This document shows positions 26,901 through 34,673 of a stretch of 64,000 nt of DNA, piece after piece; the stretch's first letter is position 1, and every line of letters starts with the position of its first letter. The stretch spans positions 2,592,001-2,656,000 of the forward strand of contig NZ_JBBOSU010000001.1 in the NCBI RefSeq assembly GCF_038005225.1, read 5' to 3'. The notes below the pieces were generated by a model. It searched no databases, was not told where the DNA came from, and saw only the letters and a list, made by a program, of their open reading frames with translations. The position numbers were made by a program, and so were the translations under genes. This stretch comes from Solibacillus sp. FSL K6-1523. GTDB lineage: Bacteria; Bacillota; Bacilli; Bacillales_A; Planococcaceae.

Positions 26901-29529
26901 AGCGCACCAATACTTCGCGGCTCATCTGGTGACATAGGGTAACCTCTGTCATTCTGCCTATCTCATTGGTCGTCACTTCAAGTATCCTACCGACACTATC
27001 TGTTACTTGGGATAAAAATCCTTTCACATTATACGCAAATTGAATGCGATGATCTTGTTCACTTTTCACTTCTTTTAAGCGGTATTTCGTTTCCGTTGTT
27101 GGTTCAAATACATAAATGAGTCGTGTATCATGTTCAAATAACTGGTATGCCTCACCTGTATTCATTAACGTCATTCGTTCTCGCTTATTAAAATACGGCA
27201 AATTCGTCGGTAAAATTGGAAAGCCTACCGCGCGTCCATCTGTCACGACAATCTGAATGACATCTTCCTCTTCAAAAATCTCCAAAGCTAGATCGTATGT
27301 AAAATGTGTTCCATGACCTAACAACCCAATCCGCGCACTATCACTATACCAAGCACGTTCCCATGAAAGGGGAATCGGTCCCGGTAAATCAAAGTCGCTC
27401 GCTTCATACACCATACGTCCTGTGATTAAATCGACCGGTTCAAAACCATATTTACAAAACTTCTCACTTAACCCTTTTGTACCGTTATATTTCTTTAATA
27501 CTTGATGATTCAGTTTCGTCAGTTCTGTTTTGGCCATCGCTTTCATCCCGTCAACAGCCTTTGAAACAGCTAGTACTTCATCCATCGATAAGACAACCTT
27601 ATCCGCTGCGGTTTTTACACCCTTAGCGCCTTTATTGGCAAGCGCCGATACGACATCTAACGTCCCGGATACTTTCGTATAAGCAGCTTTCATCCCAGTA
27701 GCAACTTTGGCTGCATCCGCTGCTTTGTCCGCGCCTTTTGCGGCTTTACCTACTGCTTCTGCCCCTTTGGCTACTTTATTGGCTTTATAGGCTGTTTTGG
27801 CAGCATCCCCAACACCTGGGACTGCCCCGACGATGTTCATGGCGGCTCCCATGTAATCGCCACGTGCTAAGCTAATACCTGCGTTTGCTACGTCCGCAAA
27901 GGAACCGATAACAGGAATAAAACCAGCGACATCGAGTGCTAAACTAACGCCATCTACAAATTTACTAAACAAGCTTTTCTTTTCTTTTTTCTGTTCGGCT
28001 TTTTGTGGGAAGATGACGTCGACTTTGCTCATTGCCGCGATAGCTTCCTCATTTAACTTCGGTGGTTGGCTTTTTTTCTCTATCCCCTCTTGCTCAATGA
28101 GCGTACTCATTAACTGGGTATCGTCCGCCAGGATGATATGGCTGCTTTCCTGTGCAGAGAGGGCGATCCATTCTTCCGCCTCTACCGAAAGCTCATTCAT
28201 CCCGCTTATTTCGAGTGTTTCATCTGCCGCCATCATGATGGTGCTATCGCTTAGAAATGTCACGCCTTCTCCATCATCCATCTTGATTTCTAAAACGCCA
28301 TCTACTGCGCTAAAGTTAATATTGCCAACGCCTAATGTCATGTCTTTCCCAGCATTCGTTGCTAATGACTTCACCGTAGAATCCGCCATTTTCTTCGTTG
28401 CCTTTTGTTTCCCCTCTGATGATACGGGATCGACACGCACCGAGCTAATGACAATGGCGTCTTCTTCCACTGCGCTCGGGAAATGCAATTGAGCCCGCGC
28501 CCCGATTTGCGGCATTAAATACATTACGCTATTGGCATCTGCTGAATAGGCAAACCAATGCGCTTTTCCCTTGTCTTGCTTTTTATCGATATCCAAATGA
28601 ATTTTAACGGTGTTTTGCGTGACATCTATGATTTTCCCCGTAAATGCTGCACCAATGAGATCTAGATTACGGACCAATCGTTGCCGAATACTTTTCGCTG
28701 ATTGAGCGGTATAGTGAAACTTCAATATACCACCATCGAGATTAATTTCCCGAGCCGTTATGAAATAGGTTTTTCCTTTAGATTGCACCAATGTGCCCAA
28801 ATCATAGGCTTCCGTGCTTTCAAACGTACAAAAAGTATAATCGGCTTCGCTCACATCCGCGCTATCATTTTCAGTAATGAACCGATAAGCATCTACATCC
28901 ATCCGTAAAACGGAAGGTAGGTGATCGATGGTTATGCTTTGCTTACTTTGAGGTATACCCAACCAAACTTGAGCACCTTTTCCTTCCATATCAGGAAAAA
29001 CAACTGCTTGCAACTGGGAAGCTAGTCTTTTAATATATTCCCAATCTGTTTCCATATATTGAATCGAAATATGCTCAATGGCTTGCCCATTAGAGGCAAG
29101 GTCGATGTAATCCCCCTGTGGATAGGCGCTGACGATGGTGTTTAGTAACTGCGCATAGGTCATATTCGTATCTTGAAAAGATCGTGAGCGCTTCATAATA
29201 TCCATATTAGCCGTAAATGACACAGCCTCAACGGAGACATAATGGATACCTTGCGCCACTTGCAACTCCGCATTTTCAATTCTTCCCGAGAATAATACGT
29301 CTTTTTTTCTTCCGAATTTCACAACAACTTCATCTGTATGACTGGCCTGCTGAATATACGTTTGCGCTTGCTCTTCAGCAATCATGCCCGTAAAATACAA
29401 TCTCGCGTGTTCATTGCCCTGGTGTTTGATCGTTATTTTATCTAAATGAATAAGTGGGTAAGGCCATACAACTTCAATATCCTCATACGTACTGACGATG
29501 TGTTTGCTTTTTTTTCCTGGCGATTCCAA
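23995..29529 (-). CDS. VgrG-Rhs fusion effector with PD-(D/E)XK (PoNe-like) nuclease tip
   Basis: Start taken as TTG at 29529, seven bases after GGGAGG, giving 1,844 residues; the frame is open further but would overlap the DUF4280 gene. Order: VgrG/phage late-control-D-like domain (about 1-420), a hydrophobic glycine-rich stretch (about 540-600, AGFIPVIGSFADVANAG), DUF6531 start of the Rhs shell (PVDLITGRMVYEASDFDLPG), YD repeats (about 780-1560), RHS core-associated domain with FRYYDSEQGNYTQIDPIGL and IDVFGL, and a 137-residue tip. The tip has HGTDIIAQNP and FVFEVKANTA, the D and E-x-K of a PD-(D/E)XK nuclease. The VgrG part should dock it on the injection-system spike. It is the only complete Rhs gene here and the parent of fragments A-E. 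Confidence 0.85.
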   Translation of the reverse strand: MESPGKKSKHIVSTYEDIEVVWPYPLIHLDKITIKHQGNEHARLYFTGMIAEEQAQTYIQQASHTDEVVVKFGRKKDVLFSGRIENAELQVAQGIHYVSVEAVSFTANMDIMKRSRSFQDTNMTYAQLLNTIVSAYPQGDYIDLASNGQAIEHISIQYMETDWEYIKRLASQLQAVVFPDMEGKGAQVWLGIPQSKQSITIDHLPSVLRMDVDAYRFITENDSADVSEADYTFCTFESTEAYDLGTLVQSKGKTYFITAREINLDGGILKFHYTAQSAKSIRQRLVRNLDLIGAAFTGKIIDVTQNTVKIHLDIDKKQDKGKAHWFAYSADANSVMYLMPQIGARAQLHFPSAVEEDAIVISSVRVDPVSSEGKQKATKKMADSTVKSLATNAGKDMTLGVGNINFSAVDGVLEIKMDDGEGVTFLSDSTIMMAADETLEISGMNELSVEAEEWIALSAQESSHIILADDTQLMSTLIEQEGIEKKSQPPKLNEEAIAAMSKVDVIFPQKAEQKKEKKSLFSKFVDGVSLALDVAGFIPVIGSFADVANAGISLARGDYMGAAMNIVGAVPGVGDAAKTAYKANKVAKGAEAVGKAAKGADKAADAAKVATGMKAAYTKVSGTLDVVSALANKGAKGVKTAADKVVLSMDEVLAVSKAVDGMKAMAKTELTKLNHQVLKKYNGTKGLSEKFCKYGFEPVDLITGRMVYEASDFDLPGPIPLSWERAWYSDSARIGLLGHGTHFTYDLALEIFEEEDVIQIVVTDGRAVGFPILPTNLPYFNKRERMTLMNTGEAYQLFEHDTRLIYVFEPTTETKYRLKEVKSEQDHRIQFAYNVKGFLSQVTDSVGRILEVTTNEIGRMTEVTLCHQMSREVLVRYAYNDVQDLVEIQDALNQSTNIHYHNHLMMQKIDRNQNSFYWRYDGPTTGARVVKTWGDGNVLAGELAYYVGYNEITDSLGHTSFYYYNEENLCTKIVHPDGSEESTDYNDDFELLQAVDEDGRVTTFSYDEWANPVTVTLADGSTVSSKYDEKDRLIQTVDAEGGSRQWIYNEDGTLQTSVSEDEMKTEFSYNENYLIETVTNAQGHVVNLSYDGDLNLRQVTLPDGTSSTWAYDRRGNCTTTTNPLGATEKYSYDTLNRLVRANLADGNDVRLQYDAYDDVVLAKDNHTEVSFAYTILGSLTSRKQGGKKVEFTYDTEEQLTAVINEKGEAYQFERDTRGNISQEIGFDGLTKTYERSQAGLVQKIKRPGERWTAYEHDPLGNVIRADYYDDTWETFGYDKNGSLLETGNEHVMVKLERDSSGQVIKEWQNDHWIASSYDELGSRLQVTSSLGANIDVVRNEMGNVSQITASRSDQQKWTAAMQYNELGQEIERILPGNVISQWQYDITGRPTNHRISSQNRHTRRRVYQWDVNHRLKGMVNELTAGRTTYGYDEFSNLVWSNQGNQFDFLHRSVDDVGNLYETKDKKDRVYGAGSRLLETTDAKFSYDEEGNLIQKVEKNGDTWTYEYYGNGMMSKVIKPDRTEVTFKYDSIGRRIEKSSDEKTTQFVWDGNTILHEYFSENGSVELENLAESQNNSEIPANLVTWVFNDGFVPSAKITSQGNYSIISDYLGTPVEAYDEQGNKVWSAGLDIYGQVKEFTGEKDFIPFRYQGQYDDIEIGLYYNRFRYYDSEQGNYTQIDPIGLAGGNPTLYGYVHDTNSFIDVFGLDTAKGDAAENAFEALLKKRGYNIYMTIKNNSNHGTDIIAQNPLTKKVFVFEVKANTARLSKKQKGSNYIRDIFVEIQRKGTLRRQKIDPRVIATVDTIVDDINKYGMSSYEVKSNVTKGSNGYTAKIKKIKTWCQNRP

Positions 29530-29551
29530 GTACTTACCTCCCTTCCCCTCT

Positions 29552-29950
29552 TTAGAAACCTTGTATCGGGATGTCCAGCTCCTCTTGCCCGTCGTGCACA
29601 ATATCGATTTTTCCTCCGCCCGCTGAGCATTGTGTATGACAACGGTTTACTAACGCTTGTTTCCCTTCGATATTGACGTTTTCCATCCCTTCCAGCCAAT
29701 CAATGGAACATACTGGCGTACATGGTTTTTTCAATTGTAAACAGACGCCAAAGGTTGGGATATTGTCAGGATTTCGATCCCCTACATTCATTACGGCCTT
29801 ATCTTTAATGTACACTCCATGATCTTGCGGCAAGTTTAAATAATTTAGATGGCTTCCATACTCGCAGCTAATGATTGCTCCATGGACCACATAACTAAAC
29901 TGCTCCTGTTCGGCACCTTCTGTTTCTAAGTTTTCCACAACTTGAGCCAT
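29552..29950 (-). CDS. DUF4280 PAAR-like spike-tip protein
   Basis: A 132-residue protein with the DUF4280 landmarks: YVVHGAIISCEYGSHLNYL near the start, DKAVMNVGDRNPDNIPTFGV, then KKPCTPV and CSAGGGKIDIVHDGQEE near the end. DUF4280 is a Firmicutes relative of PAAR proteins, which cap the VgrG spike of contractile injection systems. It is 22 bases upstream of the VgrG-Rhs gene, as PAAR genes often are for their effector. ATG at 29950 with GAAAGGTAGG upstream. Confidence 0.8.
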   Translation of the reverse strand: MAQVVENLETEGAEQEQFSYVVHGAIISCEYGSHLNYLNLPQDHGVYIKDKAVMNVGDRNPDNIPTFGVCLQLKKPCTPVCSIDWLEGMENVNIEGKQALVNRCHTQCSAGGGKIDIVHDGQEELDIPIQGF

Positions 29951-29996
29951 GCGACATCCTACCTTTCCTCGTATTTTCGGATGGATTTAATAGACG

Positions 29997-30497
29997 CTAT
30001 TTATCATTTTCTAGTTTTACGCGCTGCAATTGAACCCCTAAAAAAGAACGTCGTAACATACTTTCTGCTACATCTAAATTGACAATGGTGTAAGATTCTT
30101 TGTTGCCGTCGACTTGAAAAATACAATCCAGTTCCACCTTTTTAGGATCAATCACAAGCTCCTTCATTTGCCCATCTGGATAATAAGTCGTCTCATGGGA
30201 AATGCAGTTTTTCTTCGCAACGTCCATCAGCCAATACACGCGCTGTGTCCCTTTTTTCACATCCGTAAACACAATGGCTGTAAAATCTAAGTGATCCTCA
30301 TATTTTGCTAACAACGCTTTCAACTCATCCGACACGATTCTATCTGGCTTATCCAAATAATCCAGATAGACCGTATTCTCTTTCTCTACCACTTCCGCAA
30401 AGACAGACGAACAGACAAAATCCGCATCAAAGTCTGTCCTCACTGGTATAATGGGGTTGGTAATACTTTGATCTTGTCGCAGAATAAAATACTCCAT
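29997..30497 (-). CDS. Unrecognised 166-residue protein (Imm11/DUF1629-like)
   Basis: Soluble, strand-rich: VVEKENTVYLDYLDKPDRIV, then SDELKALLAKYEDHLDFTAI and RVYWLMDV. The order of a DYLxxP-IVS motif, a helix and a YWLM strand recalls Imm11 (DUF1629), but not clearly. It sits between the pentapeptide protein and DUF4280, inside the injection operon, so an adaptor or effector-loading role is as likely as immunity. RBS AGGAACAG before the ATG. Confidence 0.4.
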   Translation of the reverse strand: MEYFILRQDQSITNPIIPVRTDFDADFVCSSVFAEVVEKENTVYLDYLDKPDRIVSDELKALLAKYEDHLDFTAIVFTDVKKGTQRVYWLMDVAKKNCISHETTYYPDGQMKELVIDPKKVELDCIFQVDGNKESYTIVNLDVAESMLRRSFLGVQLQRVKLENDK

Positions 30498-30543
30498 CTG
30501 TTCCTCCCGTTTTTCTTTTATCGCTCATAACTTTGTAGCAATG

Positions 30544-31641
30544 TTAACCAAGCCACTGAATGGCTTCTATCTGCTCCGGGCTAAATCGACACTTTACCCG
30601 GTCGCGCTCAAAGAAGGTAGCCCCTTTTAAATTGGCGCCTGTAAAATTAGCACCTGTAATCTGCGCAAACTCAAACCGGGCATTTTCCAAATTCGCATAA
30701 CTAAAATCAGTTCCTAGATAGCACGCAACTTCAGCACCTGGAAACTTCAGTGTTTTTCCTTGTGCATGCATAAAATTAGCGCCTACTAAATGAGCATGTC
30801 GAAAATCAGCATCTTGAATGGCTGCATAGGAAAAATCAACATTCGCTAACTCACAGTCTACAAAACTAGTCCCCACACAAACACTTTGTTTTAATGAAGT
30901 ACCTGCTAAGTTACACCCATTGAAATTCGCATAGGAAAAGTCGATTTGGTCAAAATGCTTCCCCCGTAATTGTAAGTTCGAGAAATTTTCAAATGTATAC
31001 GCTTTATCCGTCTCTTTTTTCTCCAACCATGTGAGAAGGTTTTCTTCCATCCGTTCCCGTTCGTCAATGATGGCAACATCTTCACTAAATCCTTTATATT
31101 CACCGACGCGAAATCGTAAGCACGCTGTCCGTTGAAAATCCAGTTCTGGCACGCTTTCCTGTTGATAGCGAAAAAGGTAGCGAACTAAGTGAATGATATA
31201 TTGATGAAACTGCATCACAATTTGTTGAATGATTCCTCGGATATCAGCTGCTTGGATGATGAGATAAGGTTTTCGTTCTTGTTCAAGCGTATTTTGCAAA
31301 TCAATTAGCGCTTCACTCAGCCATTTTGCTTCATACTGTGCCGTACATTCTCTCCAATCGTAATACCAGGTTTCTCCGTATGCCTCTAGCAAGTACGTAC
31401 ACTTGTTTTCTAGTAAAGATGTTCGCAGCAATGAGAGATGAATAAAAGCGACCGGTGCTAGTCTTCCTTGCTTTTGCTGGTCCCTAACATTCACAAACAG
31501 CTGTTCAAGCGCTTCAATAATTGGTTGGAGCAAACTACTCTTTTGCTGGCGAAACTGTCGATCCACCTTTTCCTGTAAGCGGCGGACATGAACTGACACG
31601 CATTCATCCTTAAAATGTTGCAATGCTTCTTCTCGTTTCAT
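30544..31641 (-). CDS. Pentapeptide-repeat protein of the injection operon
   Basis: 365 residues. The first 225 form a helical domain (QEKVDRQFRQQKSSLLQPII and onward) without known family. The last 130 are pentapeptide repeats, A(D/N)LXX type, such as FSYANFNGCNLAGTSL and GANFTGANLKGATFF, forming a right-handed beta-helix. Pentapeptide proteins are known next to VgrG genes in type VI clusters, where they act as effectors or adaptors. Here it directly follows VgrG (15-base gap). No signal peptide. Confidence 0.7.
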   Translation of the reverse strand: MKREEALQHFKDECVSVHVRRLQEKVDRQFRQQKSSLLQPIIEALEQLFVNVRDQQKQGRLAPVAFIHLSLLRTSLLENKCTYLLEAYGETWYYDWRECTAQYEAKWLSEALIDLQNTLEQERKPYLIIQAADIRGIIQQIVMQFHQYIIHLVRYLFRYQQESVPELDFQRTACLRFRVGEYKGFSEDVAIIDERERMEENLLTWLEKKETDKAYTFENFSNLQLRGKHFDQIDFSYANFNGCNLAGTSLKQSVCVGTSFVDCELANVDFSYAAIQDADFRHAHLVGANFMHAQGKTLKFPGAEVACYLGTDFSYANLENARFEFAQITGANFTGANLKGATFFERDRVKCRFSPEQIEAIQWLG

Positions 31642-31656
31642 GCGTCCACATCCTCA

Positions 31657-33171
31657 CTAATTAGCTCGTACTTCTGTTCCTTTAATCTCCATTTTATCTT
31701 CCATCTTGATGGAACTGTCTTTACAAGTCATTTCAATTTTCTCGTTCGCATTAATCATAATTTGTTTAGCATTAATGACGACTTTCTCTGTTGCTTGTAA
31801 AGTAATATTTTGATCACTGATGATTGAGATCCCGTTATCATCCATCAGCGAAATCATTAATCCTCCACCAGATATGACAATCCGATCGGGTGCTAGTAAA
31901 ATTTGTTTCCCATGCTTCGTTCTAAGTGTTTTAACATCTGGATCCGCCATCCGTGCAGGATCTTGACGATTATCTTCTGGTGGTGCCGCACTTGAAGAAC
32001 CACCGCCTTGGCTAGCTGGTGGATTCGTTGCGGCTAACATCGCACCCGATTGTGGGGGCGCTTTTGAGACAGAACTCAACGCAATCCCTTCATTTTCACG
32101 ATTGCTTGGGAAGTAGATTCGAACACTATCCGATAGCTCAGGCATAAAATACCATCCTGTATTGTCTTCTGATGCATAAATCGTTGAGTACGGAAACCAA
32201 TAGGCCGTCTCTTTTTCTTGTCCCTCATCGAAATCGACATGAATGCGCACCTTGTCTCCTGCAACATCAATGACTTTTCCTTGAAGAGAGGCACCAATAA
32301 TAGCTTGGTTATAAGTCGTGTGGACACTAAAACCATTCTGAGGTGTTAACGTATAAATATGCTTAAACAAACCATCTTTTAGTGTTGAGAAGATTTTATA
32401 GACATACAATTTTTGAGATTGGAAAGTCACTTCATTGCCTATTTTGAATGGTTGAATCGATTCGACTTCATAGTACATATAGTCACTATCTGTCAGACTG
32501 TCGAGATGATTTTTACTAGAGATAAGGAAGTTGCCAATCGACTTTTTAACACGATAATTGATCGCCTTCATTTCCGGTATGCTACCCGCTTGAAACGGTA
32601 CACCGAAGTAAAATTTTGCGGACGGGTGAACCGTATCTGGCAGTAAGCCTATATGAAATCGTGATGCCATCCGTTTTAAAAACTCCCAATCTGTTTCTAA
32701 ATATTGCATCGTGAAGCTCCCCAGTTTAGCCCCTTTTGTCACATAGTCCATGAAATCAGCAGCTGATTGATCGGCAATACATGCTTCTATTAATGCACCA
32801 TATGACATACTCGCGTCTTGGTAGGTTTGGTTTTTCTTCTTAACATCTAACACGTACGTATGTGAAACCGCTTGAACTTCTAAATAATAATTGCCCATAA
32901 CGGATTTTACTTGTACTTCTAGCGCCAGACCATTAAAAATCGGCGTCGTTTTGCCATCACTAGCGATTTGCAATACTTCTATAGGCGTTTCTGCATCTGT
33001 CATATAGACATAGGAATCTTCAAGTTCCTCTGGAATCAAACCAGTTAAATGCAATGTAGCATGCGCATTCATTTGTTCGGTAATTTCGATTTGACTGACG
33101 CGAATATTATAGGGCATCACAATCATATCTTTGTACGTTAAGGCTGTTTCCTTCTCTGTTTTCCCACCCAT
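31657..33171 (-). CDS. vgrG: VgrG / phage late-control-D-like spike protein
   Basis: 504 residues with no toxin tip. The N-terminal 300 residues match the gpD/VgrG fold and parallel the first 420 of the VgrG-Rhs fusion (for example YLETWEFLKRMASRFH-like versus MQYLETDWEFLKRMASR). An OB-fold follows (GKVIDVAGDKVRIHVDFDEG, then AYWFPYSTIY). The end is a repetitive strand region, GISIISDQNITLQATEKV and onward, like the gp5C beta-helix needle. It should form the piercing spike under the tube. A low-complexity Pro/Ser/Ala linker lies near residue 390. ATG after GAAAGGTG. Confidence 0.85.
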   Translation of the reverse strand: MGGKTEKETALTYKDMIVMPYNIRVSQIEITEQMNAHATLHLTGLIPEELEDSYVYMTDAETPIEVLQIASDGKTTPIFNGLALEVQVKSVMGNYYLEVQAVSHTYVLDVKKKNQTYQDASMSYGALIEACIADQSAADFMDYVTKGAKLGSFTMQYLETDWEFLKRMASRFHIGLLPDTVHPSAKFYFGVPFQAGSIPEMKAINYRVKKSIGNFLISSKNHLDSLTDSDYMYYEVESIQPFKIGNEVTFQSQKLYVYKIFSTLKDGLFKHIYTLTPQNGFSVHTTYNQAIIGASLQGKVIDVAGDKVRIHVDFDEGQEKETAYWFPYSTIYASEDNTGWYFMPELSDSVRIYFPSNRENEGIALSSVSKAPPQSGAMLAATNPPASQGGGSSSAAPPEDNRQDPARMADPDVKTLRTKHGKQILLAPDRIVISGGGLMISLMDDNGISIISDQNITLQATEKVVINAKQIMINANEKIEMTCKDSSIKMEDKMEIKGTEVRAN

Positions 33172-33192
33172 CAGACAACACCTTCTTTCACG

Positions 33193-33810
33193 TTATTTAC
33201 TTTCGGTTGAGACCGTTTCCATCATGCCGTAAGCAATGGGTTTCCAAATATGCATCTCTTTTTTCGAACAATTAACGGAACCCATCGTCACATGCTCGCC
33301 TACTATAAACAAAAACATGACATTATAAATTTTGTCACCTAATGCTTGCGAGATGAAATCAAAATAACCCATTTGTATACCATTCACTTCTTTCATGCCG
33401 ATATCCAACATTTCTGCGCTTGGCTGGATTTTATGAAGCATAGACATCATCGTTTGTGTGAAATCTTCTAATTCCTCTACCGTTATCTGTTGTTCCATAA
33501 TTTTCATCGTAATATTGATGGATGTACTATCATTTGTATAGATATACTCTGGTCTACGGCTAGATGGGTATTTAATATCCATTAGTTCCGGTTCCATCAC
33601 TTCAAATGTTGCAGGAATACACATCCGGATTTTATTCTCATACAGACTTATTTCCGTAAATTCTATTTTTTCATCTTCAATAAAGAGTTGACCATCTTTA
33701 ATCGCTTTCACTATGTCCGTATGTGATAATTGATTTTCAATGTTTTCCAACCGTTTTTTCTGCCTTGCCTGTTTCGATATCTCGATAATTTCTTCATCCA
33801 TAAAACTCAT
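33193..33810 (-). CDS. DcrB/DUF1795-like protein, candidate Eag-type effector chaperone
   Basis: 205 residues, no signal peptide. After a charged N-terminal helix, the layout is that of the DcrB/PsbP-like fold: IRMCIPATFEVMEPELMD, strands with INITMKIMEQQITVEELEDF, then GIQMGYFDFISQALGDKIY and a final amphipathic helix. In Gram-negative type VI systems, DUF1795 proteins (Eag) hold the hydrophobic N-terminal segments of Rhs effectors. A VgrG-Rhs effector with just such a glycine-rich hydrophobic stretch is encoded in this operon. The family call is moderate; the chaperone role is inference. Confidence 0.5.
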   Translation of the reverse strand: MSFMDEEIIEISKQARQKKRLENIENQLSHTDIVKAIKDGQLFIEDEKIEFTEISLYENKIRMCIPATFEVMEPELMDIKYPSSRRPEYIYTNDSTSINITMKIMEQQITVEELEDFTQTMMSMLHKIQPSAEMLDIGMKEVNGIQMGYFDFISQALGDKIYNVMFLFIVGEHVTMGSVNCSKKEMHIWKPIAYGMMETVSTESK

Positions 33811-33854
33811 GTTCTAGCCCGCCCCCTTTAGCATATTTCTATAAAAAAACCTCG

Positions 33855-34628
33855 TTAATCCACAATCATCCGTTTAGAACGTCCGTAAGTTAGCTCTGAA
33901 GAATGTTTTTTTCCACTTGACTCCAATAAAATTCGGCTTAAATACTTATGGATTTGCACATTCGTATATTCTTTGAACTCCAAACCTAATCGGTTGCTCA
34001 CATAATATAAAATCGTCTCACGCTGGACTCGGTCTTCATTTATACAAGAAAAGGCAAAGCTTATATCATAAGGGTTCGTAGGTCGATTACTTAAAAGCTC
34101 TCTTGCATAATATTGCAAAATGATTGGATGATATGTACTTTTTTGAAAACCTGCATAGTGGCAATGAATATAATTGAAAGTATTATATTCTGTCGCAAAG
34201 TCTAGGAAGTCTTCGTGCTTTGAGCGCAGCCTTGCACCGGGTTTTAGTTTGAAGCGACCTAGTTCTAATTCATTACTAGCTACTTCATTCAACTCATCCA
34301 GTACAATATTTGCTGTAAATCGAGTAAAATCAAGCTCCATCATTTCTTCTTGAAATCTTATTTTTAGTATTGTTTCTTTTCCCGTAGCAGAATAAGGAAT
34401 TACACTATTATGAAGGAGAAGATAAAGCCGATTTTGGTGCTTGACAATTCCTTTTGTAATAATAAGTTTGTCCTCTTCAATGGCGACTTCTACCCCTTCA
34501 ATAATCCCATCTGAATAGTCTTGAAAATACAAATCGAGAAAATCCCTTGGAAAATCACGTAAGTTTTCCAACATTTCTAGCTTTAAAATTCTCCCTTTAT
34601 GAAAAAGTGGATACCGATTGGAAAACAA
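33855..34628 (-). CDS. Unrecognised operon protein, possible baseplate component
   Basis: 257 residues with no membrane segment. It begins FSNRYPLFHKGRILKLEML, and has strands (VEVAIEEDKLIITKGIV, NRLYLLLHN) and a helical C-terminal half. A strand-rich N-terminal part followed by helices is compatible with TssK-like or receptor-binding-like baseplate proteins, but the resemblance is only general. The start appears to be TTG at 34628, about ten bases after GAGGATGG. Conserved position between the Hsp70-like and DcrB-like genes links it to the injection system. Confidence 0.4.
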   Translation of the reverse strand: MFSNRYPLFHKGRILKLEMLENLRDFPRDFLDLYFQDYSDGIIEGVEVAIEEDKLIITKGIVKHQNRLYLLLHNSVIPYSATGKETILKIRFQEEMMELDFTRFTANIVLDELNEVASNELELGRFKLKPGARLRSKHEDFLDFATEYNTFNYIHCHYAGFQKSTYHPIILQYYARELLSNRPTNPYDISFAFSCINEDRVQRETILYYVSNRLGLEFKEYTNVQIHKYLSRILLESSGKKHSSELTYGRSKRMIVD

Positions 34629-34673
34629 TTATTCGTCCATCCTCTCTAACTTGCTTCTTTGTTAAAACACTGA

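Larger units (their letters stand above)
9420..27010 (-). repeat. Dispersed direct repeats of the Rhs core (six copies)
   Basis: The segment encoding WDVNHRLKGMVNEL and GYDEFSNLVWSNQGN occurs nearly unchanged in all six Rhs genes: around 9880, 14180, 16315, 18680, 21910 and 25265. The repeat extends to the core-associated domain in five copies (not in fragment A). Identity looks very high at DNA level, allowing recombination between orphan tips and the full-length gene. The listed span covers the outermost copies, not a continuous repeat. Confidence 0.85.

Noticed and set aside
9198..27000. CRISPR array or tandem repeats
   Set aside because: The repeats are long coding Rhs segments with unequal spacing, not short repeats with spacers.
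28013..28492. A 159-codon plus-strand frame inside the Rhs gene
   Set aside because: Antisense shadow of the VgrG part, with no homology signs and no start site.
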